Source of the DNA: Pyrinomonadaceae bacterium
Lineage (GTDB): Bacteria; Acidobacteriota; Blastocatellia; Pyrinomonadales; Pyrinomonadaceae
Reading direction: 5' to 3'
Assembly: GCA_021228405.1 (NCBI GenBank)
Contig: JAJQRF010000007.1
Coordinates: 124,794 to 188,793 of the forward strand
DNA length: 64,000 nt
Positions within the stretch are counted from its first letter, which is position 1; each line of letters starts with the position of its first letter. Position numbers and translations under genes: made by a program. The notes below the pieces were generated by a model. The model was given only the letters and a program-made list of their open reading frames with translations. It did not search any database and was not told the origin of the DNA. Shown in pieces: positions 26,779 through 35,326 of this stretch.

Positions 26779-27043
26779 TTGTTTATTTCCTCACCTAATT
26801 TTTATAGAACTTTATTTTTATAGAACTTTAAAGATTCTCCGTGATTCTAACCATTATAGATTTACTGTTGAAAACAATATTCTAAAGCCATTTTAAGTAA
26901 TTCAAACTGTTAAATTCACTTAAATATTAGATTTAGTTACCCTGGTTATAATTCTTTAGATAGCTTACTTTGTTTATTTACCCAACAAAGTTTTAATATA
27001 AATGTAATAGCAATGTCAAGAAATCTTCGTATTTTTTTTAATT
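26779..27043. promoter_or_regulatory. AT-rich leader/promoter region of the receptor gene
   Basis: This 265-nt gene-free stretch separates the ROK gene stop from the receptor start. It is much more AT-rich than the genes. It holds the ACTTTGTT palindrome at 26967 and a direct repeat TTTTTATAGAACTTTA occurring twice near 26800-26830. The promoter of the receptor must lie here or upstream; no single -35/-10 pair is clear enough to call. Confidence 0.5.
26967..26991. promoter_or_regulatory. Putative ROK operator before the receptor gene
   Basis: Perfect 8-bp inverted repeat ACTTTGTT (26967-26974) and AACAAAGT (26984-26991) with a 9-nt spacer. The TTTGT...ACAAA core is shared with the palindrome before the ROK gene itself. 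ROK repressors of the NagC/Mlc kind bind extended AT-rich palindromes, so this is a reasonable operator candidate. Confidence 0.45.
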
Positions 27044-28243
27044 TTAACTTGCCGAGGCGAAAATTCTTGCCAAAACCAAGCTCAAAGCCCCGATCAGAGT
27101 CGGGCTGTCGCCAAGTGTGGAAGCGGTGATAATTGTCTTGGGTAAGCGGCTCCGAACGCTCCGCTCAACGACCAGACTGACCTCGTCTGCAATCAATCCC
27201 CAAACGTTCGTGATGCTTCCGCTCACGACGATTGCCTGCGGGCTTAATCCGACGATCAGGTTGGAAATACCGATTCCGAGATATTTTGCCGTTTCCTTGA
27301 GCGACCCGATGGCTTGAGGTTCGCCGTTATTGGCTAAACCAATTAAATAATTGAAGTTAATGTCGTGCGATTTCGACCCGTTATGCGGAAACGATTTTTT
27401 ATAACGGGCAACGGTCGCCTTTTCGGAAGAAAGAGCTTCCCAGCAATCCCGGCTTCCGCAGGAACATTGCACGGGTGCATTTTCGCCGACGATCATATGT
27501 CCGAATTCACCTGCCGCGCCTTTTTCGCCGTGATAAACCTGTCCGTCGAAAACAACTCCGGTTCCGATGCCTTCGGAAACGAGAACGGTAATAAAATTTT
27601 TGATCTTTCGGATTTGCTCCTGTCCGAACCAGAGTTCGGCAAGAGCGATCGCGTTCGCGTCGTTTTCCATTGTTACGGAAAGCCCGGTTTTTTCGGTAAG
27701 CTGGCGGGCAATATCCCAGTCGCGCCAGCCGAAATATGGTATATAAAGGACTTTTCCGCGCGATTGATCGACGATTCCGGGCAGGCTCATCCCGATTTCG
27801 AGCTGTTCATTTTTATATTTTTCGGCGATTCTCGAAACTCTTTCGATAATTTGCCGATTCATATATTCAATATCCTGTGAAGTCGTAAATTTTTCGAGTT
27901 CGATGACCTTGCCTTCGAGATCAGCGACCGCAATGGTCGTTTCGCGCGGTGTCAGGTCGATCCCGATCGCGCACGGACTGCCTGTTTTCAGTTTGAGCAG
28001 AGTCGGTTTTCTGCCGCCTGTCGAATCGCCCATTCCGATCTCTTCGATCAGTCCGAGTTCCTGCAAAGCGTCAACGATTGCTGAAACGGTTGACCGCTGT
28101 AAAGCAGTTTCACGGGCTATTTCGGCGCGTGAAATCGGTGCGCGGTCCCTGACATAATTCAAAACGATCTGTTTATTTATGTCACGAATAGTTGTGGGAC
28201 GCGCGATCTGGTTTTTTGCTTTTTGCAAATATATTCTTTTCAT
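27044..28243 (-). CDS. ROK family transcriptional repressor
   Basis: A 399-residue NagC/Mlc-like regulator. An N-terminal winged helix-turn-helix (about 33-80, ISRAEIARETALQRSTVSAIV) is followed by a sugar-kinase-like ROK fold with the two halves EGIGTGVVFDGQVYHGEKGAAGEFGH and a zinc site CSCGSRDCWE (about 258-267). Such proteins release DNA on binding a sugar or sugar phosphate. It is the first gene of the starch locus in transcription order and is therefore the likely local regulator. A palindrome 38 nt before its start suggests autoregulation. Confidence 0.92.
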   Translation of the reverse strand: MKRIYLQKAKNQIARPTTIRDINKQIVLNYVRDRAPISRAEIARETALQRSTVSAIVDALQELGLIEEIGMGDSTGGRKPTLLKLKTGSPCAIGIDLTPRETTIAVADLEGKVIELEKFTTSQDIEYMNRQIIERVSRIAEKYKNEQLEIGMSLPGIVDQSRGKVLYIPYFGWRDWDIARQLTEKTGLSVTMENDANAIALAELWFGQEQIRKIKNFITVLVSEGIGTGVVFDGQVYHGEKGAAGEFGHMIVGENAPVQCSCGSRDCWEALSSEKATVARYKKSFPHNGSKSHDINFNYLIGLANNGEPQAIGSLKETAKYLGIGISNLIVGLSPQAIVVSGSITNVWGLIADEVSLVVERSVRSRLPKTIITASTLGDSPTLIGALSLVLARIFASAS

Positions 28244-28556
28244 TGATTCAAAACACTTTTGAAATCACTATCAGCCGAAAGTTTGTAGTGTTCACAAACA
28301 AACCTTATTCATAAACTTTTTTTCGATTTTTTTCAATACTTGTTAACAAAAAAGTGGCTTTCGGTAAAAATTTTCTACTTAATTTCTCATCGACGGTGCG
28401 ATCAGGTTCGGGTTCTAACTGTCCATATCCGTGAGATTTTACAAGATTCCCGCAAATTTCGGCGGATTCAAAACGGTCAGGTTCGTTCTTGCAATTCAAA
28501 TGTTCTTCTACTCTCGCAACAATTAAGTTATATTGAATATTGCACTAAAAAATTGA
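28244..28556. promoter_or_regulatory. Divergent intergenic region, ROK gene / helicase gene
   Basis: A gap of 313 nt, AT-rich, without a coding frame of its own. It carries the palindrome at 28281-28299. Upstream of the helicase ATG there is no ribosome site and an in-frame stop directly abuts the start codon. No remnant of a missing helicase N-terminus was seen in any frame. Confidence 0.5.
28281..28299. promoter_or_regulatory. Putative ROK operator before the ROK gene
   Basis: Inverted repeat GTTTGT (28281-28286) and ACAAAC (28294-28299) with a 7-nt spacer, 38 nt upstream of the ROK start codon. The core resembles the palindrome before the receptor gene (TTTGT/ACAAA). Position fits autorepression. 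Confidence 0.45.
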
Positions 28557-30422
28557 ATGAATCACAAATTTACCGAAATTCCGCCGCCGAAACTTATCAA
28601 GGCTCTGCGCAATAACAATCTGCTTCCGGCAATCGTTTTTCTTCCGACGCGCCGCAAATGCGACGAAGCGGCGACTGAGGTCGCACTTGATAAATCGCAG
28701 AAAACCGACAGCGAAAAACAACTCGTCCGTGAACAGATTTTTGAAGAATTTGCCGCTGAAAACCCTGAGATCAAACGTCACAAACACCGCAAAGTTTTGA
28801 TCCGCGGCGGCGTTGCGGCGCATCACGCGGGACATATCCCGGCTTGGAAATTGCTGATCGAAAAAATGATGTCGAAAGGTTTGCTCAACGCGATCTTTGC
28901 GACCTCGACCGTTGCCGCCGGAGTCGATTTTCCTGCACGAACGGTCGTCATCACCAACGCCGACGCGCGCGGAAACGACGGTTGGCGAACGCTTCGCGCA
29001 TCCGAATTACAGCAAATGACCGGACGTGCAGGACGGCGAGGTAAAGACAACGTCGGTTTCGCGGTGCTCGCGCCGGGACAATTTCAAAATCCGAAAAAGA
29101 TCGCCGAACTTCTCAAATCGCCGCCTGACGAACTGCAAAGCAAGTTTCGTTCGACCTACACGAGTCTTTTGAATTTGCTCGATGCTTTCAAAAGTTTCGG
29201 ACAAGTCCGCGATATTGCCGAGCGAAGTTTTGCCTTCCGCGAAACCGCACATCAGATCGACAAGCTCGAAAAATTGCGGACGCGTGTTGCGAATAAGATC
29301 GAGGAAAAAGCAAGAAAAAGCGGTTTCGATTTAACGCTTGCGGACATACGCGGTTTTGAAAGATTGACGAGCGCGCGGCTTCGGCTCCAGGAAAAACTGC
29401 CGAATTCGCGTTTGGAGATGCGGCGCAGTTGGCTGACCGAAAATGTCCGTTCAGGCAGGATCGTAACGACGGGCAGAAGCGGGAAAAGATTTTTTATGGT
29501 TTTGACCGTCAACGGCGAAAAAGTCACTGCGATGCGCGAAGACGGACAAGGCACGAATTTCGCTCTCGACCGTGTCACACGCGTTTACGAAAACACTTAT
29601 CCGCTGAAAGATGCGGCAATTGAAAAGGCTTTTTTCGACGTTTACGAAGGCAAAAATCCCGCCTTGGACGAGCCGAAACTTTCGCAGAAAAAAGACGATT
29701 CGGACGACACGATGGAGATTTTCAATTCGCTGATCGAAAAATTCTATTCGGAAAATTTAAGCGAAGACGGCAAGCGGAATCAGTTGAGTTTTTTGTGGGA
29801 AATGTGGAACGACGCGGAATATCTGGAAAAATCTGCCCGCGACATTGAATATTTGAAATCCGACATCTGGCTTCCGTTTGAACGCCGCGCAAAGGTTTTG
29901 GATCATTTCGGCTATCTCGATTTTGCGGAGGAAAAAGTGACCGAGCGCGGAAAATGGCTTGCCGATCTGCGCGTTGACCGCCCGTTATTGGTCGGTGAAG
30001 CGTTGCGTCACGGCATTTTTGAAGATTTAAAGCCGACTGTCACCGCCGGATTGATGGCTTCGATCGCGGCGGATTCAGACCGAAATTACGGCGAACTTTA
30101 TTTTTCCGACGATTTGCAGAACGTCCTGTCATCTTTTGAATCGATCATTTATGAAGTTTCGGGCGTGGAATGGAAAAACGGCGTTCAGCCGACCGAAGAA
30201 ATAAATTTTTCCGCCGCCGCCGCCGCCGAACATTGGGTCGATGGAATGGATTGGAATGATCTCGTTTTCAAGACCAACGCCGAAGAAGGCGATCTGGTAA
30301 GGCTTCTATCGAGAACCGGCGAAGCCTTACTGCAAATCGCGAATCTTCGTGAATCAAATCCGCAAGCCGCCCAAATCGCCCGCGAAACGGCGGACGTTAT
30401 CTTGCGCGAACCGATCAAATAG
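28557..30422 (+). CDS. Ski2-like helicase C-terminal part lacking the first RecA domain
   Basis: A 621-residue protein that begins within helicase domain 2. LLPAIVFLPTRRKCDEA (about 22-38) is motif IV, VAAHHAGHIP and FATSTVAAGVDFPA are motifs IVa and V, and QMTGRAGRRG is motif VI. The Walker A and DExH motifs of domain 1 are absent. The rest (about 200-621) resembles the winged-helix and helical-bundle tail of Ski2/Mtr4-type RNA helicases. A TGA immediately precedes the ATG and there is no ribosome site. It is either a truncated gene or a helicase-derived protein that no longer hydrolyses ATP on its own. Confidence 0.8.
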   Translation: MNHKFTEIPPPKLIKALRNNNLLPAIVFLPTRRKCDEAATEVALDKSQKTDSEKQLVREQIFEEFAAENPEIKRHKHRKVLIRGGVAAHHAGHIPAWKLLIEKMMSKGLLNAIFATSTVAAGVDFPARTVVITNADARGNDGWRTLRASELQQMTGRAGRRGKDNVGFAVLAPGQFQNPKKIAELLKSPPDELQSKFRSTYTSLLNLLDAFKSFGQVRDIAERSFAFRETAHQIDKLEKLRTRVANKIEEKARKSGFDLTLADIRGFERLTSARLRLQEKLPNSRLEMRRSWLTENVRSGRIVTTGRSGKRFFMVLTVNGEKVTAMREDGQGTNFALDRVTRVYENTYPLKDAAIEKAFFDVYEGKNPALDEPKLSQKKDDSDDTMEIFNSLIEKFYSENLSEDGKRNQLSFLWEMWNDAEYLEKSARDIEYLKSDIWLPFERRAKVLDHFGYLDFAEEKVTERGKWLADLRVDRPLLVGEALRHGIFEDLKPTVTAGLMASIAADSDRNYGELYFSDDLQNVLSSFESIIYEVSGVEWKNGVQPTEEINFSAAAAAEHWVDGMDWNDLVFKTNAEEGDLVRLLSRTGEALLQIANLRESNPQAAQIARETADVILREPIK

Positions 30423-30431
30423 AGTGGAAAA

Positions 30432-30468
30432 AGTCTGGAGTCAAAAATAAATCTTACGACTCCGGACT
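30432..30468. terminator. Hairpin between convergent helicase and acetyltransferase genes
   Basis: Arms AGTCTGGAGTC (30432-30442) and GACTCCGGACT (30458-30468) pair with one G-T wobble. It is followed by CAAGACTTTTGACTT on plus and AAAAGTC-type sequence on both sides. The AGTC/GGACT wording is the same low-complexity style as the repeat inside the GH15 gene. It probably ends transcription from both directions, though the U-tract is weak. Confidence 0.6.
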
Positions 30469-30496
30469 CAAGACTTTTGACTTATAATTGCACCGA

Positions 30497-31351
30497 TTAC
30501 AGAGTTCTGACCATTTCAAACTGTGAAATGAATTCCTTGAAACCGCATTTTTGCATAAATTCGCCGATACCGTCGAGGTTTTCGTCAACATTGCTGAAAC
30601 GCAATTTCGTATTTCCGGCAACTCTCTTTCTTATCTCGCTCAAAATGTTTGAAGCGATTCCACAGCGGCGGTATTTTTTATCAACGCCAAGCTGAACAAT
30701 CGTTCCCGAACGCGGAAAAACAACCCCGTAACCGACGAGGCTTTCGTGCAAAAATGCGCCGAGAACGACTTTTGCCGAAATCATTCGCTCGATCGATTCG
30801 TTTGAATTTTGCCAAGAAGGTTGGCGGTCGCGAAAAGCCCTCAAAAAATTCCAATCTGGTTTTTCGATTTCGCGGATTTCGAGATTTTCCGTGATTCTTT
30901 CGACAAAATCTTCCTTCTGCTCAAAAAAGATCAAGCGGCGCGTTTCTTGAAAGCCGAGTTTTTTGTAAAGACGGACGGCTTTGTCGTTGACCGAGATCAC
31001 TTCGAGCAAGAGTTGTTTGATGCCTTTTTCTTTAAAGATCGGCATCATAAAATCAAACATCGCTTTGCCTGCGCCTTTTTTTCTGAAATCGGGAATCACG
31101 CCTGTTCCCGCGTCATAGACAGTTTCCTTCCCGTCCCAAAACCCGACACCGTTCAGTGTCACGCCGATCATTTTTTCTCCGGCAAACGCGCCGATGCTTT
31201 CTTCCAATCGAACGGCATTTTGGGCAATGTGGTTTTCAAGCTGTTTTTCGGTCAGTTGAAACTTAATTATATAGTCCGAATATGCTTCCAAAAATGTTTT
31301 GTGAATCTCGGAAAAATCTTCCCTTCGCAAAAACCTAAGGTCTATTTTCAT
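30497..31351 (-). CDS. Tandem GNAT N-acetyltransferase
   Basis: A 284-residue protein with two GNAT folds. The first (about 1-145) has GTGVIPDFRKKGAGKAM, the acetyl-CoA pyrophosphate loop; the second (about 160-284) has QLGVDKKYRRCGIASNIL in the same place. Double-GNAT proteins of this kind acetylate small molecules or antibiotics, and often only one half is active; substrate unknown. It is convergent with the helicase gene, with a hairpin between, and divergent from ispH. Confidence 0.88.
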   Translation of the reverse strand: MKIDLRFLRREDFSEIHKTFLEAYSDYIIKFQLTEKQLENHIAQNAVRLEESIGAFAGEKMIGVTLNGVGFWDGKETVYDAGTGVIPDFRKKGAGKAMFDFMMPIFKEKGIKQLLLEVISVNDKAVRLYKKLGFQETRRLIFFEQKEDFVERITENLEIREIEKPDWNFLRAFRDRQPSWQNSNESIERMISAKVVLGAFLHESLVGYGVVFPRSGTIVQLGVDKKYRRCGIASNILSEIRKRVAGNTKLRFSNVDENLDGIGEFMQKCGFKEFISQFEMVRTL

Positions 31352-31466
31352 CTGAATATTTTTATATTTATTCTTGTATTTAATTGATTCGATTGGGGTT
31401 TTATCTTATTTATTTGAAGTAATATATATTATTTCCGCTCTTTTTCAAAATTTTCCGGGCAGATTA

Positions 31467-31495
31467 TTGACTTTATTTTCAAGATTAATTTATTT
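31467..31495 (+). promoter_or_regulatory. Candidate sigma70-type promoter for ispH
   Basis: TTGACT (31467-31472), a 17-nt spacer and TTATTT (31490-31495), in an AT-rich stretch 72 nt before the ispH start. The -35 is close to consensus while the -10 is weak. Called only by eye. Confidence 0.3.
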
Positions 31496-31566
31496 TTTGT
31501 GACGGCTTTGTTAAAATTTTCTCAAGTCATTTGTAAATTCGATTTTCAAATGACAGACTAAAAATT

Positions 31567-32436
31567 ATGAAAGTTTTGCTGGCAGACGAATACGGTTTTT
31601 GTTTCGGTGTCGAACGCGCCGTCGAGATGGTTGAAGAATCGCTTGAAGAAGGCGATACGGTTCGCACGCTCGGTCCTTTGATTCACAACGAACAGGAAAT
31701 GGACAGGCTCGGAAAGTTCGGAGTTTCGACCATTAGCGAACCCGTGCAGATTAAACGCGGCGAAACCGCCGTCATTCGTGCACACGGCGTTACGCCGCAG
31801 GTTCAGAAAGAACTGGAAGAAAAAGCGTCGAAAGTAGTTGATGCGACTTGCCCGTTCGTAACGCGTGTGCAAAAGCTCGCGGCGCGGGCGGCGGCTGAAA
31901 ATCGCCATGTCGTCGTGGTCGGAAATCCCGATCATCCCGAAATGATCGGCGTAAAAGGCTATGCCCCCGAACACGCTTTCGTGATTAAAGACGAAACGGA
32001 AGTTGCGGGGCTTCCGAGATTGACGAAACCTTTGGTCGTTTCGCAAACGACCATCAAGGCAAAAACTTTTTACGATACGGCTGAAGCGATCAAAAGCAAA
32101 ACCGATGACGAAGTGCAAATCGTCAATACGATCTGCTCGGCAACCCGCGACAGACAGGACGCGGCACGCGCGCTGGCGGGCGAAGTCGATGCTTTTTACA
32201 TTATCGGCGGTCGCCATTCGTCGAACAGCCGCAAACTCTTAGCGGTTTGCCAGGAACAATGTCCGAAGAGTTTTCTGATCGAAACCGAAGAAGAGATCAA
32301 CGAAGCGGATTTGGTCGGTGTGAAACAGATCGGCGTGACGGCAGGCGCATCAACGCCCGAATGGTTAATTAAAAAAGTAGTTGCGCATCTCGAACAGATC
32401 GGCGAAAAACTCGAAAATGAATTGCCTTTGAATTGA
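31567..32436 (+). CDS. ispH: 4-hydroxy-3-methylbut-2-enyl diphosphate reductase
   Basis: Last enzyme of the MEP isoprenoid pathway: reduces HMBPP to IPP and DMAPP with a [4Fe-4S] cluster. 289 residues, normal length. The three cluster cysteines are in GFCFGVERA (Cys13 region), DATCPFVTRV (about 97) and NTICSATRDRQ (about 193). HGVTP, GNPDHPE and the SSNS block (RHSSNSRK) for diphosphate binding are also present. It stands alone with a strong bidirectional terminator after it. Confidence 0.97.
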   Translation: MKVLLADEYGFCFGVERAVEMVEESLEEGDTVRTLGPLIHNEQEMDRLGKFGVSTISEPVQIKRGETAVIRAHGVTPQVQKELEEKASKVVDATCPFVTRVQKLAARAAAENRHVVVVGNPDHPEMIGVKGYAPEHAFVIKDETEVAGLPRLTKPLVVSQTTIKAKTFYDTAEAIKSKTDDEVQIVNTICSATRDRQDAARALAGEVDAFYIIGGRHSSNSRKLLAVCQEQCPKSFLIETEEEINEADLVGVKQIGVTAGASTPEWLIKKVVAHLEQIGEKLENELPLN

Positions 32437-32456
32437 TTTTCCAAATAAACAAAAAA

Positions 32457-32495
32457 ATACGGACAAGCCTGAAAGACTTGTCCGTATTTTTTTTT
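32457..32495. terminator. Bidirectional intrinsic terminator after ispH
   Basis: An 11-bp stem ATACGGACAAG/CTTGTCCGTAT (32457-32467 and 32477-32487), 9-nt loop, preceded by A7 and followed by T8. It serves ispH on plus and the glycine-zipper gene on minus. Confidence 0.93.
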
Positions 32496-32504
32496 GTAAA
32501 ACTT

Positions 32505-33221
32505 TTAATTGACGGGTTCCGTCCATTTCGGCATCGAAATCGACTGATTCAGATAAACGCCGAATTCCGTGCCCGATTTGACCTGCGCTTCTTCGCCTTT
32601 CGTCAATCTTTCGCCGAGCAAACCTGCGCCCGCGCCGATAATGCCGCCGATAACCGCGCCTTTTCCGCCGCCGATCGCCGCGCCGAGAAGGGCACCGCCC
32701 GCGCCGCCGCCGCCGATAAATACGATCTTATCGTTTTTGCGGTCGTCGCCCGAAGCCGTTCCTTCATTGTCGCTTTTCGCGCTCTTCGTGTTCAGATCGG
32801 TCAGTGAGCCGTTGATCGTGCGCGATTTTCCGTCGGGCGTTCTGACCGAAACGAAGCTGACGCTGATCTGTCCCGGGTCGCCGCCTTTTTTCGCGGGAAC
32901 TACCGAATCGACATTACCCGTGACGGTGCTTCCGGTCGGAATCACGACCTGTCCCGTGCTCGAATAAACAGGTTCGGTCACGGTCGTCGTAAATCTGTCG
33001 CCGACCTTTGCGTTTGCCGAGCTGATGTCGCCGCTCATTCTGACACGAAAAACAGTTCCTCTATCAACCTGATAAAGTTTCGGAGCGACTGAAACAGGCT
33101 TTTTCGCGACCGGCTTTTTCACGACCGGTTTGCGTTTTTGCGCGAACGAATCGGTCGCGCCGACCGTCAACATCATTCCTAACACAACTGCTAAAATACT
33201 GTAATTAAATATTTTTTTCAT
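32505..33221 (-). CDS. Exported glycine-zipper envelope protein
   Basis: A 238-residue exported protein. Signal peptide about 1-27 (ATDSFAQ), a Lys/Pro/Val linker (PVVKKPVAKKPVSV), a beta-rich domain about 50-150 (GTVFRVRMSGDISSANAKVGDRF), and a glycine-zipper hairpin about 172-205 (GGGGAGGALLGAAIGG) that could insert in or associate with a membrane. The middle domain resembles those that Acidobacteriota proteins use for surface or peptidoglycan contact, but I cannot name it. It is transcribed towards ispH and ends in the shared terminator. Confidence 0.82.
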   Translation of the reverse strand: MKKIFNYSILAVVLGMMLTVGATDSFAQKRKPVVKKPVAKKPVSVAPKLYQVDRGTVFRVRMSGDISSANAKVGDRFTTTVTEPVYSSTGQVVIPTGSTVTGNVDSVVPAKKGGDPGQISVSFVSVRTPDGKSRTINGSLTDLNTKSAKSDNEGTASGDDRKNDKIVFIGGGGAGGALLGAAIGGGKGAVIGGIIGAGAGLLGERLTKGEEAQVKSGTEFGVYLNQSISMPKWTEPVN

Positions 33222-33565
33222 TTTTTCACCTCTTTTTCCGTTTTATCGTATGAATTAAAAATCAACTCAAAAAATCTTTTTCCAAAGCCGACATTTTGAC
33301 GTTCTCCTGCCTTCGGCAGTTGTCTGAAAACTGCTTCGGAAACATTTATTCATTAGACCTAAGTGTAGCATTTTCAGCAGGAAAAATAAAAATTTCTTTT
33401 TTTCGATAATTTTCTTGAAAACCGTTTCTATTAGTCGTATATTCAGAGCATTAATTCATTTCGTTTCTCTGGTGACAACCTAGCCCTTGGTATTTTTTGC
33501 TGAGGGTTTTGTTTCATAAAGGGAAAATTGCAGAAAATATTTTGAACGAGGGTTTACTTTAAATT
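33222..33565. other. Gene-free divergent intergenic region
   Basis: 344 nt between divergent genes. It contains a hairpin with CTGCC-TTC-GGCAG (near 33309-33321) and an AT-rich stretch likely to hold promoters for both neighbours. I see no open frame of note, no tRNA and no convincing riboswitch fold. Confidence 0.5.
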
Positions 33566-33931
33566 ATGCCATTATCACGACAAACTTTTCTTCTTTTTTC
33601 ACTGAATCTGATCGATGCTCTTTTAACTATTTACTGGGTTAGAAACGGTTTTGCGACGGAAGGAAATCATTTAATGGCAACACTTTTGGACATCGGCGAT
33701 CTGCCTTTTCTCGCGGTCAAAGTCGCCATCGGCGCGGTTGCCGTAACGGTTCTGTGGCGATGGCGAACTCTGCGTATGGCAAAATACGGTTTGAGCGTTG
33801 CGCTCGGCATTTACATTGGTTTGATGGGAATTCATTTATTCACGGGACTTTCGGCGGTCGGTTTGATCTCGGAAAATATGGTCAATGAATTCACCGCTCT
33901 TTCGCATCAATACGTCGCGTTTTTTGTCTGA
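33566..33931 (+). CDS. DUF5658-like small membrane protein
   Basis: A 121-residue integral membrane protein with about three or four hydrophobic helices. The LNLIDALLTIYWVRNGFATEGN opening and the later LPFLAVKVAIGA are typical of the DUF5658 family of short membrane proteins with unknown role. It is followed by a strong terminator, so it is monocistronic. Confidence 0.75.
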   Translation: MPLSRQTFLLFSLNLIDALLTIYWVRNGFATEGNHLMATLLDIGDLPFLAVKVAIGAVAVTVLWRWRTLRMAKYGLSVALGIYIGLMGIHLFTGLSAVGLISENMVNEFTALSHQYVAFFV

Positions 33932-33952
33932 ATTAATTTTCCATTTATAATT

Positions 33953-33994
33953 AACGGTTTGCTGATTTTTACGAAACAGCGAACCGTTTTTTTT
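33953..33994 (+). terminator. Intrinsic terminator after the DUF5658-like gene
   Basis: Stem AACGGTTTGCTG (33953-33964) with CAGCGAACCGTT (33977-33988), one T-G pair, 12-nt loop, followed by T6. Clear stem plus U-tract on the plus strand. Confidence 0.9.
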
Positions 33995-34076
33995 CGTAAT
34001 TATAAAGCACAACGCATTAACAAAATTTCTGCATCAAAAGCGTTAGAAAAAATTATCAGATTAGGAAAAGATTATT

Positions 34077-35249
34077 ATGGCAAGAAAAGCAGTTTACCAA
34101 TTATCGGCAAAACAGATTTTATTTTTGGCTTTCGCATCGGCATTGATCGCGGTCGGAACGATGGCTTGTTTTTCTAATTTCGGCAGTATCTTGAAAGCGG
34201 ACAACAACAATAATTCGACTGTCGCTTTTGCCGAAGATGCGCCGCGCGGCATTTCCGATCCGTCTGCCGTGACGGACGAGCAAAACAGCATCGAGGTTTA
34301 CAAAACCCTCTCGCCGGGCGTGGCTTTTATCACGACGAGCGCACAGGTTGAAAACTTTTTCGGCGAACAGTTCGAGCAGGAAAGCGGTAACGGTTCGGGT
34401 TCGGTGATCGACAATCAAGGTCATATTTTGACGAACAGCCACGTTGTCGAAGGGGCATCGAAATTGACGGTCAGCTTTGGCGGCGGAAAAACTTATCCCG
34501 CGAAATTGATCGGACGCGATCCCGACACGGATTTGGCAGTTATCAAGATCGAACCGCCCGCCGAAGGTCTGACCGTTGTTCCGCTCGGCGATTCGGATAA
34601 ATTGAACGTCGGGCAAAAAGTTCTGGCAATCGGAAATCCCTTCGGTTTGGACAGAACCTTAACGACAGGCGTGATTTCAGGTTTACAGCGTCCGATTCGC
34701 GCCAGCAACGGTCGCCCGATCGATGCGGCGATTCAGACCGATGCCTCGATCAATCCGGGAAATTCGGGCGGACCTTTGCTCGACAAATTCGGCAAAATGA
34801 TCGGCATCAATTCGCAGATTCTTTCACGTTCGGGCGGTTCGGTCGGTGTCGGATTTGCGGTTCCCGTCAATACTGCCAAACGCGTTATTCCGCAGTTGAT
34901 TCAAAACGGAGTGGTCAGCCGTCCGAAACTCGGCGCATCGCTTCCGAGCGTGAAGGATTTGATTCAGAGAGGTTATCCTGTTCCGGTCGAAAATGGTGTG
35001 GTGGTTTACCAGGTCATTCCCGGCGGTTCGGCACAACGTGCCGGCATTCGCGGGGTGACGGCGCAAGGCGAACTCGGCGACATTATTACAGCGATTGACG
35101 GTCAAAAAGTCAGCGATCTGGACGACGTTTTCCGAATTCTCGATAAAAAACAGATCGGCGACACGGTTCAGGTCGAAGTTTACCGCGGCGGAAAAACTCA
35201 GACGATTCCCGTGAAACTTTTGCCTTCTTCTCCACAAACGACTCGTTAA
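34077..35249 (+). CDS. HtrA/DegP-type serine protease with PDZ domain
   Basis: A 390-residue periplasmic quality-control protease. One N-terminal membrane segment or uncleaved signal (about 10-32), a trypsin-like domain with His122 (TNSHVVEG), Asp152 (DPDTDLAVIKI) and Ser230 (NPGNSGGPLLD), and one PDZ domain (about 275-385). This is the DegS/HtrA layout with a single PDZ domain. AGGAAAAG lies 7 nt before the ATG. A terminator follows, so it is a single-gene unit. Confidence 0.95.
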   Translation: MARKAVYQLSAKQILFLAFASALIAVGTMACFSNFGSILKADNNNNSTVAFAEDAPRGISDPSAVTDEQNSIEVYKTLSPGVAFITTSAQVENFFGEQFEQESGNGSGSVIDNQGHILTNSHVVEGASKLTVSFGGGKTYPAKLIGRDPDTDLAVIKIEPPAEGLTVVPLGDSDKLNVGQKVLAIGNPFGLDRTLTTGVISGLQRPIRASNGRPIDAAIQTDASINPGNSGGPLLDKFGKMIGINSQILSRSGGSVGVGFAVPVNTAKRVIPQLIQNGVVSRPKLGASLPSVKDLIQRGYPVPVENGVVVYQVIPGGSAQRAGIRGVTAQGELGDIITAIDGQKVSDLDDVFRILDKKQIGDTVQVEVYRGGKTQTIPVKLLPSSPQTTR

Positions 35250-35277
35250 ATAATCAATAATTTACGAATCAAACCCG

Positions 35278-35312
35278 AAAAGCGCGGACTCTAAAAAAAG
35301 TTCGCGCTTTTT
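35278..35312 (+). terminator. Intrinsic terminator after the HtrA gene
   Basis: AAAAGCGCGGAC (about 35278-35289) pairs with GTTCGCGCTTTT (35299-35310) around a TCTAAAAAAA loop and is followed by T residues. It lies 29 nt past the protease stop. Confidence 0.85.
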
Positions 35313-35326
35313 GTTATGCTTTTGAT

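Noticed and set aside
33222-33565. Riboswitch or small RNA before the DUF5658 gene
   Set aside because: There is a hairpin and GC-poor sequence but no recognised core such as a T-box, TPP or cobalamin motif.
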